The position numbers and the translations under genes are program-made. Positions 47,878 to 56,233 of a DNA stretch of 64,000 nt are shown one piece after another; positions within the stretch are counted from its first letter, which is position 1; each line of letters opens with the position of its first letter. Source of the DNA: Bradyrhizobium sp. Tv2a-2 (GTDB lineage: Bacteria > Pseudomonadota > Alphaproteobacteria > Rhizobiales > Xanthobacteraceae); the NCBI RefSeq assembly GCF_000472425.1, contig NZ_AXAI01000008.1, positions 1 to 64,000 on the forward strand, written 5' to 3'. The notes beneath the pieces are model-generated. The model saw nothing but the letters and a program-made list of their open reading frames with translations. It made no database searches and was not told the DNA's origin.

Positions 47878-47901
47878 CCCGCCCTAGCCGGCGGGTTTTT
47901 T
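47878..47901 (+). terminator. Intrinsic terminator between sheath and tube
   Basis: CCCGCC, six-nt loop, GGCGGG, TTTTTT, then GTTTGGAGAC with the SD of the tube gene. Confidence 0.88.
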
Positions 47902-47915
47902 GTTTGGAGACTTCA

Positions 47916-48353
47916 ATGCCCACGAATACGATGAACATTGGCGTCGACTACTCGTTTTCCTACTTCGACGGTGCAAGCGGCATCCTGCTCGACATCTCCG
48001 ACATCGAGGATGTCACCATCACCGCTATGAAGCACGACATCAAGGCGATGCCGTACAACAACCTTCCCCGTTACGACTATGTCGACGACGGCTTCCGCAT
48101 CGAGTTCAGCATTGTGCGTACCAGCGCGACGCTGGAAAACTACATGATCACGCGCTCGCAGCAGCTTCTGAACGGGACGGTGCGGCAGCCGGGCTTCCTG
48201 AACCAGGCCATTATCAACCCCGATGGCTCGACCAGCCGGTATCAGTACGTCAACTGCGTCATCTTCCTCACCGACCACGGCAACATCAGCCGCGACAAGC
48301 CTGTGAAGCTGAAGCTTGAGGGAATGGCCAGCGCCAAGACGCAGATTGCCTAA
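47916..48353 (+). CDS. Tail tube protein
   Basis: 145 aa from MPTNTMNIGVDYSF (ATG 47916). DISDIEDVTITAMKHDIKAMPYNNLPRYDYVDDGFRIEFSIVRTSATLENY resembles contractile-phage tube proteins; it follows sheath as usual. Uses GGAG 6 nt upstream. Confidence 0.85.
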   Translation: MPTNTMNIGVDYSFSYFDGASGILLDISDIEDVTITAMKHDIKAMPYNNLPRYDYVDDGFRIEFSIVRTSATLENYMITRSQQLLNGTVRQPGFLNQAIINPDGSTSRYQYVNCVIFLTDHGNISRDKPVKLKLEGMASAKTQIA

Positions 48354-48367
48354 CAGTAGGAGAGTGC

Positions 48368-48751
48368 ATGTCCACGGAAAGTGAGACAATCCTTGCGCGA
48401 TACAAAACAGTAGAGAAAGAGGCCGACAAGCTTGGGCGCCTGATCGGAGTTCGGCGCCTGAGGCCTAGCGAGCAGGCCAAGGTCACGGGCATGACGCCCG
48501 AGCTGAGCGGCCACGATGAGGTCATGACGCCGGACGGCAACAAGGTGCAGATATCGCACCGGATGCCGCATGTTATCGCTGCCGCCGTGTGCATGATCAA
48601 CGAGTCGCCCATTCCGTTCCCGCGCAATCGCGGCGAGCTTGACGCAATCTTCGATAAGCTTGACGCCGAGGGGTTGGCTGCGGCTGGTGCGGCACTCGGG
48701 CGCCTCGCAGAGGACTCGCCGGTCAACGGGGCCGAAGAAGCAAAAAACTAG
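48368..48751 (+). CDS. Tail assembly chaperone, unshifted form
   Basis: 127 aa, ending E-E-A-K-N-stop. Helical (YKTVEKEADKLGRLIGVRRLRPSEQAKVTGM). Precedes the tape measure, as expected for tail chaperones. The last codons hold a frameshift site (see next entry). Confidence 0.85.
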   Translation: MSTESETILARYKTVEKEADKLGRLIGVRRLRPSEQAKVTGMTPELSGHDEVMTPDGNKVQISHRMPHVIAAAVCMINESPIPFPRNRGELDAIFDKLDAEGLAAAGAALGRLAEDSPVNGAEEAKN

Positions 48752-48927
48752 TCGAGGACCCTGTTTTTCGGATGATCTGCTGGAGCATCCAGAATGGGGT
48801 CCCGTTCGATGTCGCCCATAACATGTTCGACCACGAGTTGCTGTCCTATTCGATTGTGTTCGCGTCGCTGAAGAACGGCGGGCAGGAATGGGACTGGGAC
48901 CGAGGCGGGTTCATCGAGAAGCGGTGA
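48368..48927 (+). CDS. Tail assembly chaperone, -1 frameshift product
   Basis: The heptamer A AAA AAC (48742-48748) is read GCA AAA AAC in frame 0, immediately before TAG (48749). A -1 slip continues as CTA GTC GAG GAC.. through VFRMICWSIQNGVPFDVAH and DWDRGGFIEKR to TGA 48927, about 185 aa. This is the standard G/GT or E/E' arrangement. Pseudoknot or stem not modelled. Confidence 0.85.
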
Positions 48928-48930
48928 TCA

Positions 48931-49737
48931 ATGCAGATTGGCGTCATCACGGTCGGCGGTCGGCAGGTCGGCGTCGTTAGTCTGACTGATGGTTATTCCG
49001 CAGATCCATTCGTCCCCGATCTTGATGGCTACGTGCCGCAGGGCCGGGCGGCAGAGCACACCTTGGGCGCTCCGTCTGGCGCGGCACACGCTCCGCATCG
49101 ATATGCCTCGCACGGTCACGAGGCGCACACATCAGATCGCGCCCATCACCATACCGCGCACGAAGGCTATACGCCGCAGGGCAAGGACTATGCAGGGAGC
49201 GGCAGTCGTCCGGTCAGCCAAGGCTCGGCCGAGGTCGATCAAGCGATCGTGGAAGCGGCTCGTGCTCACCACCTCGATCCCAACACCATGCGAGCAATTG
49301 CCGACATCGAATCCGGCATGAACCCGTCGTCGAACGCCAACCGATCGACGCAGTACAAGGGACTCTACCAGATCGGCCACGACGAGTGGCGCAGGTTCGG
49401 GGGTGGCGGCAACATCTACTCGGCGCGCGAGAACGCAATGGGCGCGGCGCGGATGTTCGAGGCGAACCGGAATCAGTTCCGCGAGCACTTCCATCGCGAT
49501 CCGACCGACGCCGAGCTTTACATGATGCACCAGCAGGGGTTGGGCTTCTATACGCGCGGTGCCATGACCAACATCAGCGGCAACCCGTATCCCGGAATGC
49601 ACGGCGCTCAGACGCATGAGAGCTTCGAAGAAGGGTGGGGGCGCAGGCTGGCGCGAGGCAAGGCTGCATTCGCGGCCCGCCATGGTGATGAAGCGAAGGC
49701 CGAGAAGCCATTCGATCCGGAGACGTCGGTGCCATGA
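48931..49737 (+). CDS. Lytic transglycosylase in the tail module
   Basis: 268 aa. A His/Ala/Gly-rich N-terminal linker (~60-115), then the SLT core: VDQAIVEAARAHHLDPNTMRAIADIESGMNPSSNANRST.YKGLYQIGHDEWRRF with the catalytic Glu in IES. Probably a tail-tip enzyme opening peptidoglycan during infection. Starts 4 nt after the frameshift product. Confidence 0.82.
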   Translation: MQIGVITVGGRQVGVVSLTDGYSADPFVPDLDGYVPQGRAAEHTLGAPSGAAHAPHRYASHGHEAHTSDRAHHHTAHEGYTPQGKDYAGSGSRPVSQGSAEVDQAIVEAARAHHLDPNTMRAIADIESGMNPSSNANRSTQYKGLYQIGHDEWRRFGGGGNIYSARENAMGAARMFEANRNQFREHFHRDPTDAELYMMHQQGLGFYTRGAMTNISGNPYPGMHGAQTHESFEEGWGRRLARGKAAFAARHGDEAKAEKPFDPETSVP

Positions 49738-50144
49738 AGGAGTTCTCCCTCGCGAGTCTTGCCGCCTTCGCTACGGCGTCCGTCGTCGGACTGGATCGCG
49801 CCAAGCATGAGGCGTTGGAGCATGTCGCGGTGATCGTCGAGGACGGCGCGAAGGCGGCAATCGGCACGTATGAGTTCGGTTGGCCGTCGCTGGCACCTTC
49901 TACTCTTGCGAGAAAGTCGGCCGATACCCCGCTGCTGGAGACCGGAGAGATGCGCGACAGCATCCGCCACGAGGTAACCGGCGATACGGCTCGGATCGGG
50001 TCCGATCTCGACTATGCCCTGTATCAGGAAGTCGGCACGTCAAAGATTCCGCCACGATCATTCCTGATGGGGTCAGCGCTCCATCATAAGGAAGAGATTA
50101 TCCACGCGGTCGGTCAGGAAGTGATGACGAAGCTAATTAGATAG
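49734..50144 (+). CDS. HK97 gp10-like tail/virion morphogenesis protein
   Basis: 136 aa. FGWPSLAPSTLARKSADTPLLETGEMRDSIRHEV..GSDLDYALYQEVGTSKIPPRSFL is the classic gp10/minor tail pattern. ATGA overlap with the transglycosylase gene. Usually a head-tail joining protein, here displaced into the tail module. Confidence 0.8.
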   Translation: MKEFSLASLAAFATASVVGLDRAKHEALEHVAVIVEDGAKAAIGTYEFGWPSLAPSTLARKSADTPLLETGEMRDSIRHEVTGDTARIGSDLDYALYQEVGTSKIPPRSFLMGSALHHKEEIIHAVGQEVMTKLIR

Positions 50145-50333
50145 CAGCCCCGTCATTGCGACAGCCAGGAAAAAAAGGGCCAAGCCGCAGGCTGCGCCGA
50201 TAATAATCTTAAATACAAGAACGACGGCGCGAAGATACCAATTGATGTACGTCTTCGCGGCGGTAGATGCCCATCCTGTTCCTTGGATGGGCGGGGGGCG
50301 CCTCTCGGGAGGCCAGTCCCATTCCTGCTTCAT
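50133..50333 (-). CDS. Antisense membrane protein between tail genes
   Basis: 66 aa from MKQEWDWPPERRP (ATG 50333), AAGGAG upstream. A C-terminal pair of spans AVVLVFKIIIGAACGLALFFLAVA. It fills the only gap on the plus strand here, overlapping the preceding gene by 12 nt. Candidate moron or lysis-related protein; existence moderately supported. Confidence 0.5.
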   Translation of the reverse strand: MKQEWDWPPERRPPPIQGTGWASTAAKTYINWYLRAVVLVFKIIIGAACGLALFFLAVAMTGLLSN

Positions 50334-50347
50334 GACGGAGTGACTCC

Positions 50348-52147
50348 TTGGAGACATGGAAAGTAGCAATCGCGCTCTCCATGAGCTCGAACCACAATGC
50401 CGTTCTGTCGGCGCTGTCTTCAAGCTTACTTGGGGTACACGCACAGGTAAACAAGCTCCAGGGCGGCTTCAATAAGTTGAAATCGGCGATTGGCGGCGCA
50501 TTGAGCGTGACCGCCGGCATGGCGCTGTTCGGCGTCATGGAAAAAATCGTTGATAAAACAAAGGATTACAGCGACGAATTGGTGAAGCTGAAGCGGCTGG
50601 GCGGCGACATGCTGCCCGCCGTCACCAGCGGGGCAATGTCGCGTCAGGCATTCGATATCGCCCAGCGCGTACCCATGAATGTGACGGATCTGCTCAAGAT
50701 TCCGGGTGCCAGCTATTCGATCCTCGGCCAAGATGACTCGATGAAGGTATGGGAATCTCTGGCCCGATTCTCGTGGGTCATGCAGAGCGACAAGGGCTAC
50801 AAGGGCGACTCTGGCAAGGATTTGCAGGATCTGCTGCGCGCCAGTGAGTTGACCGGGCGATTGACCGACCCCAATACTCATAAGGCCGCCGTCGACGAGT
50901 TGCAGCGCTTCCTTGACCTGTCGGCCAAGGTGATGGCCGCCACGCATAACATGGTGAACCCGCAGACTCTGCTCGGCATGGCCAAGCAGGGTGGCTTCAC
51001 GATGCGTGGGTTGAGTGACGAGGGCTTCATGACGCAGGCCATCATGGCGCAGGCCATGGGCGGTCCTCGCGCTGGCACGGCCTATCTATCGTTGTGGCAG
51101 CAGATGGCTGCCGGCACGATGTTCAAGCGCACGGCCGAGGGCATGCAGGACGTCAACCTGCTCAAGCCCGGTGAATGGCACACTGACCACGGTCGCGTCA
51201 TTCTTGATAAGGGGGCCTCGCAGCGCCTGACCAAGCTGATCGGCAATGACCCGCTCGATCTTGCCGCCAATCTGGTGGAGCATTTCAAGCAGCAGGGCGT
51301 CACCGACCCAATGGAGCAGATGCGCCTCGTAATGCGGGCGCTGGGTCGTCAGACCACGCAGCGTTACACTGCAGAGGAAGTGACGAACTTCCACCAAATC
51401 ATTGCAGAACGCAATCGCATGAAGCAGGGCCTCGGTGCTGGCGATGCGTTCGGCCTGCTCAACAACGAGTCCGTCACCGCCAATATGGTGGCGCTACAGA
51501 ACGCGTGGACCAATCTGCTCACCGCGGTCGCGGGTCCCAACAGCGAGAACGTCATCGCTGTCCTGCAGAAGCTCACCAGCGTCATTAATTCGATGACCGC
51601 TAACGTCAATGGCATGAACCCGGAGACGCTGAAGAACATCGGAATCGGGTTTGGTATTCTCGCTGGTGCTCTGACTGGTGGGGGCCTCGTTGTCCTTGCG
51701 GCGGCGCTTGGTCCTGCCGGCTGGCTGGCTGCAGGATTGATTGCACTGGGCGCGGCGGCGGTTGCGTGGGGACCCCAGATCCAGGGCGCCATGGACAAGG
51801 TGCGGGACTTCTTCCTGAACCTTCAGCAGCGCGTACTGACCAGTATCTATTCCATGGGCGACGCAATCTACAACGCATTGAAGTCGGTGTGGGACAAGAT
51901 CACCGCGCTGTTCTCTGGTGGCGGCTCCAAGGACCAATTCCAGAAGGATCTGGAGGAGCGCAACAAGCTCTATGTTCCGGGACGATTTGAACCCGGTGTG
52001 GGCGGGAAGAACCGCGAGCAATACGCGTTCTCGCTGAACATTGACGGAGACAGGATCGCGCAGGCGATCATAGACAAGATCGACTCGCGCTATCGCTACA
52101 GCACCAGTAGCCCGGCATTTAATGGCGGCGGACGCTTCGAGGCCTGA
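50348..52147 (+). CDS. Tape measure protein
   Basis: 599 aa from TTG 50348 with GGAG 7 nt upstream. Opening helical part (SSLLGVHAQVNKLQGGFNKLKSAIGGALSVTAGMALFG), long helical middle, and a hydrophobic span (GFGILAGALTGGGLVVLAAALGPAGWLAAGLIALGAAAVAW ~430-475). Sets tail length. Short for a contractile phage, implying a tail well under 100 nm. Confidence 0.85.
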   Translation: METWKVAIALSMSSNHNAVLSALSSSLLGVHAQVNKLQGGFNKLKSAIGGALSVTAGMALFGVMEKIVDKTKDYSDELVKLKRLGGDMLPAVTSGAMSRQAFDIAQRVPMNVTDLLKIPGASYSILGQDDSMKVWESLARFSWVMQSDKGYKGDSGKDLQDLLRASELTGRLTDPNTHKAAVDELQRFLDLSAKVMAATHNMVNPQTLLGMAKQGGFTMRGLSDEGFMTQAIMAQAMGGPRAGTAYLSLWQQMAAGTMFKRTAEGMQDVNLLKPGEWHTDHGRVILDKGASQRLTKLIGNDPLDLAANLVEHFKQQGVTDPMEQMRLVMRALGRQTTQRYTAEEVTNFHQIIAERNRMKQGLGAGDAFGLLNNESVTANMVALQNAWTNLLTAVAGPNSENVIAVLQKLTSVINSMTANVNGMNPETLKNIGIGFGILAGALTGGGLVVLAAALGPAGWLAAGLIALGAAAVAWGPQIQGAMDKVRDFFLNLQQRVLTSIYSMGDAIYNALKSVWDKITALFSGGGSKDQFQKDLEERNKLYVPGRFEPGVGGKNREQYAFSLNIDGDRIAQAIIDKIDSRYRYSTSSPAFNGGGRFEA

Positions 52148-52150
52148 CGC

Positions 52151-52588
52151 ATGCCCACGGATGTATTGACGCTCGGCGGGATCGTCTTCGACGATTTCTC
52201 CACGCCCGAGACCATGATGGGCGGCGGTCAGCAGGCCATGGTTGTCCATAAGTTGCCCGGCGGCGCTCGTGTGATCGACACGTTGGGGCCCGATGAGGCC
52301 GACATCGCATGGCGAGGGTTCCTGTTCGGCGACAATGCCTACAACACGGCACTGGCGCTTGATGCGATGCGCGCGGCGGGGCAGGTCGTGCCGCTTTCTT
52401 GGGGCGGCCAGTTCCGCTCGGTGATCGTCAACACCTTCATCTACCGCGTCAGGCGCATGCCGGTGTGGGTGTTCTATGAGGTCATTTGCACCGTCACCCA
52501 GAATCCGCTGCTCGGTGCCCTTAGCGCCGTTCCATCCAGTATCGATACGCTGGTGCAGGGTGACCTAGCCTTGGCAATTGGCCTATGA
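52151..52588 (+). CDS. gpU-like tail protein
   Basis: 145 aa. LTLGGIVFDDFSTPETMMGGGQQAMVVHKLPGGARVIDTLGPDEADIAWRGFLFGDNA is the P2 gpU-like pattern of tail-tip or completion proteins. Starts directly after the tape measure. Confidence 0.7.
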   Translation: MPTDVLTLGGIVFDDFSTPETMMGGGQQAMVVHKLPGGARVIDTLGPDEADIAWRGFLFGDNAYNTALALDAMRAAGQVVPLSWGGQFRSVIVNTFIYRVRRMPVWVFYEVICTVTQNPLLGALSAVPSSIDTLVQGDLALAIGL

Positions 52589-52896
52589 GCATTCCCGCCA
52601 ATATCACGGCCGAACTCGCCTACTTGCAGGGGCAGGTTGCTGCGGCATCCCCGCTTGCCAATGCGCCGTTTGCGACCATCAAGGCGATGCAGCTCAACGC
52701 TGGCAACCTGGTCAACGATGTGCAGGCGGCACTGACGGCACCGAGCGTGCTGGATACTTTCGCCGCTCCCCTTGATGCACCGAGCATCGTCGCTGGGTTT
52801 CAGGATGTCGTGACGGCGGCCGAAGATCAGAGCAAACTTTCGCTGATGCGCGGCGTGGTCGGGCGCGTCGCCTCAAATCTGGACCAGCTTGTCTGA
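52585..52896 (+). CDS. Small tail protein
   Basis: 103 aa, helical, Ala-rich (AELAYLQGQVAAASPLANAPFATIKAM). Sits between gpU-like and gpX-like genes with ATGA overlap. No family. Confidence 0.5.
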   Translation: MSIPANITAELAYLQGQVAAASPLANAPFATIKAMQLNAGNLVNDVQAALTAPSVLDTFAAPLDAPSIVAGFQDVVTAAEDQSKLSLMRGVVGRVASNLDQLV

Positions 52897-53120
52897 TGGC
52901 TCAAGAATTCATCGCAGCCACAATTCCAGCAAAGGTTCTCCGAGGCGTCAGCGGCACAAACCTTTTCATCATAGCGATGCGGCAGACCGGCGATCCGCTG
53001 CAATGGGTTGCCATCGCCGAACTCAACGGCCTGACCGACCCGTGGATCAATGGGCCGATGGATATCCTGATCCCTCCCGTTTTCCCGACAGGCACGCAGA
53101 CTGGCATTCTAGGGTTGTGA
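52896..53120 (+). CDS. gpX-like (LysM-type) tail protein
   Basis: 74 aa. LFIIAMRQTGDPLQWVAIAELNGLTDPWINGPMDILIPP resembles the LysM-like tail protein X of P2. ATGG overlap with the preceding stop. Basepiece between tape measure and the D-like hub. Confidence 0.72.
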   Translation: MAQEFIAATIPAKVLRGVSGTNLFIIAMRQTGDPLQWVAIAELNGLTDPWINGPMDILIPPVFPTGTQTGILGL

Positions 53121-53121
53121 G

Positions 53122-54144
53122 ATGGCGATCACGTCGGGCGTTGGGCCACATGCCGCGTGGCTCAACGTAAATGGAACGTGGCCGATCGAGCATGGCAACG
53201 TAGCGCAGAGCGCCGACCGCAAGACGTCGTCGTTCTCCGGCGAAATCCCGATGGGCCTGCCGGGGGCGCGGGCGGCATTTGCAAGCCTCTCTGCCGGCAC
53301 GGACGCCACTATCACCGTCATGACGCGCGGGCAAACCGCGACCCTGATGACCGGGGAAATCGACGAGGTCAATTTCGACTATATCCGGCGCGAAATCCAC
53401 TTCCGGGGTCGCGACAAGTCGGGCGCGCTGCACGAGAACGTCACGAGCGAGAAATGGATCAACAAACTCCCATCGGATGTGGTGCGGGAACTGACTGGAA
53501 GGGTCGGGTTATCCGGCAACATTTCATCGAGTTCTGTAAAGGCTGGGAAGCAATTACAGCAGGACTTCGTCAAGCTCAGCGAGAACAACACCTTCGCGCA
53601 GATCATCCACGAGATGGCGCGGATTGACGGTGTTCGCTGGTGGGTCGATCCAAACGGCACGTTCCACTATGTGCCGTACGGAAGCCAGCAGGGCACCTAC
53701 TCCATTTCTATCAATCAAGAGGTCGAACCAATCTCGGCGGACTGCATTGAGCTGCACGTGAGCCACAACCTGCAGGCGGCCCGTCCGATCGCAGTCACGG
53801 TCAAGGGCTGGCACTCGAAGAAACGGCAGATATTCCAGTATAAGTCCAACGTCGAGGGCTCTGGGCCGACGCGGACATATAACTATCAGGTCCCGACGCT
53901 GACTCAGGACCACGCCACCAAACGCGCCAAGTCGGAAGCGACCGAGAAGGCGCGGCATGAGTTCATCGTTTCCGCCACGGTGGTGGGCGACCCATCAGTA
54001 CAGGCTGGGATGGGGCTGCAGCTGAGCGGCACCGACTTCGATCAGGTCTACGACATCGACGAGGTCCACCACGATTTCGGTATGAGCGGGCATCGTACCC
54101 ACATCACGGCTCGCTCGCCCAAGTCAGGAAGGTCTGCTTCGTAA
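53122..54144 (+). CDS. gpD-like baseplate hub protein
   Basis: 340 aa. SSFSGEIPMGLPGARAAFASLSAGTDATITVMT, GEIDEVNFDYIRREIHFRGRDKSGALHENVTSEKW and DYNYQ.. domains match the P2 gpD/Mu gp44 hub of the VgrG fold. Centre of the baseplate, holds the spike. Confidence 0.78.
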   Translation: MAITSGVGPHAAWLNVNGTWPIEHGNVAQSADRKTSSFSGEIPMGLPGARAAFASLSAGTDATITVMTRGQTATLMTGEIDEVNFDYIRREIHFRGRDKSGALHENVTSEKWINKLPSDVVRELTGRVGLSGNISSSSVKAGKQLQQDFVKLSENNTFAQIIHEMARIDGVRWWVDPNGTFHYVPYGSQQGTYSISINQEVEPISADCIELHVSHNLQAARPIAVTVKGWHSKKRQIFQYKSNVEGSGPTRTYNYQVPTLTQDHATKRAKSEATEKARHEFIVSATVVGDPSVQAGMGLQLSGTDFDQVYDIDEVHHDFGMSGHRTHITARSPKSGRSAS

Positions 54145-54960
54145 ATGTCGGGCAATCTGGAGAACTTCGTCTTCAGCTGCATCGACCGCTATCACCGCGC
54201 CGCTCTTGGCGGCTCGTCCTATCACGAGCGGCACGCGATCGTCACGAGCTATGACCCCGAGCGGTACCTCGCCAAGGTCATGTATATGCCGGAAGGGCAG
54301 GAGTCCGGCTGGCTGCCGATCGAGACCGGGCACATCGGATCTGACTACGGTTTTGCTGTCGGCCTGCAGCCCGGTGATGGGAAGAAGTCCGGCGATCAGG
54401 TCATCGTTCGCTTCCAAGAGGGCGACCTAGAATCCGGCAAGATCGTCCAGCGCGTCCACTCCGATGACGACAAGCCGCCGACTGTGCAGTCCGGCGAAAT
54501 GGTCATGTGGGCCAAGTTCAAGAAGTCCACTGGCAAGTCCACGATTGGAGACGACAGCACCGACGACGCATCGGGCAGCGACAACGATCAGGCGTCCGAC
54601 GCTCAGGGTGGATCTGGCCAGCAGTTCTATTTCAAGAACGACGGCTCCGCGACGATCACTGACGGAAACGGTGCCACCATCGTCATGGACGGCAAGGGCA
54701 ATATCACGCTGACCTGCAATAACTTGTCATTCAAAATCGGCGGCAATTGGATATCGGACATTGCGAAAGTGATGACCGCCGTCGCCGGCAGCGATCTTGG
54801 ATTGTCGGCCGGCAACAACGCCCAGATCGCGTCCGGCAATATCACCGGCATCGAGGGCGCGAGCTTCGTCAACCTACAGGGTGGCGGCACCGTATCTGAT
54901 GGCTCCGTATCGCCTTCGCAGGGCGGCTCGATGCAGCCGCCGACGACGGTGACGCCGTGA
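54145..54960 (+). CDS. gpV-like baseplate spike protein
   Basis: 271 aa. N-terminal OB-like fold (HAIVTSYDPERYLAKVMYMPEGQESGWLPIETGHIG..GDQVIVRFQEGD) and a Gly/Asp-rich beta spike tail (GSATITDGNGATIVMDGKGNITLTCNNLSFKIGG). Forms the membrane-piercing tip. Confidence 0.82.
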   Translation: MSGNLENFVFSCIDRYHRAALGGSSYHERHAIVTSYDPERYLAKVMYMPEGQESGWLPIETGHIGSDYGFAVGLQPGDGKKSGDQVIVRFQEGDLESGKIVQRVHSDDDKPPTVQSGEMVMWAKFKKSTGKSTIGDDSTDDASGSDNDQASDAQGGSGQQFYFKNDGSATITDGNGATIVMDGKGNITLTCNNLSFKIGGNWISDIAKVMTAVAGSDLGLSAGNNAQIASGNITGIEGASFVNLQGGGTVSDGSVSPSQGGSMQPPTTVTP

Positions 54961-55856
54961 CGACGCTGGCGGACTTCTCCTTCGTCATCAACAACGCGCT
55001 TGGCACCGTCCACGTCAACGCTGTCGGCGCGACGGTGTCCACAAGTGCGCTCGCCACCAACATCAATTATGTGCAGTTCGACGGCGCAACGGGCGTCGGC
55101 CAGATCATGTACAACGATCGGCCTTCGATCGCAGAGCAGTTCACGGACCCGTCGCCGTATCAGACCTATATCAACTCATGGATTAGCGCCGAGGCCGCGC
55201 TGCTGACCCTGCCGCTGACCCTTGCGCAAGCCAAGGCGGTCAAATGCGCGCTGGCGAGTGCCATCTGGGGTGTGAAGCGCCAGCAGCCGGTCAACGTCAC
55301 CGTGACCGCAGGCAACTACAACTGGGACGCGTCAGACCTTGGCGTGTCGAGACTGAGCGCGATTGCGCCGTATATCTATATCGGCCCCGTCAACACTCTG
55401 ATCGGCACCATCAACAGCGAGATGGCAACGCTGATCTCGGCGCTGAACACGAACGTCGGCGACTACAACGGATTTGTCACAGCCTACGGCTCCTTCGTCA
55501 CCAACCTGCAAACCAACCTCAACACTTGGGTGGCGCACCTCAACACCTCAGAGGCGGCCGTCACCAATTGGGTGCAGCCCGGCAACATGACGGTGCCGGC
55601 GAGCGGCTCGCCGTCGAACATGGGCAACACATCATTCTCTGCTCTGTCTACGATCACGCCGCCGACGATGAACCTTCTTCCTGTCGGGGCGACGTCAAAC
55701 GTCAGCCTGTCACCGGCGGACCTGGGCTCAATCTTGCAGGCCATTGCGACACAGAACGCGCGTGAGGCGCTCGCCAACGCAACTATTCAGGCGGCGGTGA
55801 ACGCGCTCTCCACAATCTCGGCGGTGGTCGCCTACGACGTGACAACGGGGTGGTGA
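54957..55856 (+). CDS. Baseplate/tail structural protein with DUF4376-like part
   Basis: 299 aa from GTG 54957 (GTGA overlap). YINSWISAEAALLTLPLTLAQAKAVKCALASAIW..RQQPVNVTVTAGNYNWDASD resembles the DUF4376 module of tail proteins. C-terminal half is Thr/Ser/Asn-rich. Role uncertain. Confidence 0.6.
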   Translation: MTTLADFSFVINNALGTVHVNAVGATVSTSALATNINYVQFDGATGVGQIMYNDRPSIAEQFTDPSPYQTYINSWISAEAALLTLPLTLAQAKAVKCALASAIWGVKRQQPVNVTVTAGNYNWDASDLGVSRLSAIAPYIYIGPVNTLIGTINSEMATLISALNTNVGDYNGFVTAYGSFVTNLQTNLNTWVAHLNTSEAAVTNWVQPGNMTVPASGSPSNMGNTSFSALSTITPPTMNLLPVGATSNVSLSPADLGSILQAIATQNAREALANATIQAAVNALSTISAVVAYDVTTGW

Positions 55857-55857
55857 G

Positions 55858-56226
55858 GTGGCTGACGTCTCGCTGGAATGGAACGCCGACTTCATGGTCG
55901 ACGCGACCGGAGACCTGTTGGTCATCGATGGCGACGATGAGGTCAGGCAGCGCTTGGAGCGTCGCCTTTTTACAGCCGTGCAAGGTTATGTTTGGCACCC
56001 GTCATACGGGGCGGGTCTACCGCAGAAGATCGGCAGCGTGCTGTCCGCATCCCAAATCCGCTCAATCGTTGCATCTCAACTCGCGGAGGAGGCGTCGGTC
56101 GCACCAAACCCGCCGCCACAACTGACCGTCGCAACCGATCTGAACAACTCGGGCGCGGTCAGGATCGGCATTCAATATTTCGACGCGCAGACCGGCGTGT
56201 CTGTGAGTTTCGCGATAACGTCGTGA
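55858..56226 (+). CDS. gpW-like (gp25-type) baseplate wedge protein
   Basis: 122 aa from GTG 55858. DFMVDATGDLLVIDGDDEVRQRLERRLFTAVQGYVWHPSYGAG is the gp25/GPW signature with the EPR-like helix (RQRLERRLFT). Part of the wedge. Upstream of the J-like protein as in P2. Confidence 0.8.
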   Translation: MADVSLEWNADFMVDATGDLLVIDGDDEVRQRLERRLFTAVQGYVWHPSYGAGLPQKIGSVLSASQIRSIVASQLAEEASVAPNPPPQLTVATDLNNSGAVRIGIQYFDAQTGVSVSFAITS

Positions 56227-56233
56227 GGAATTG

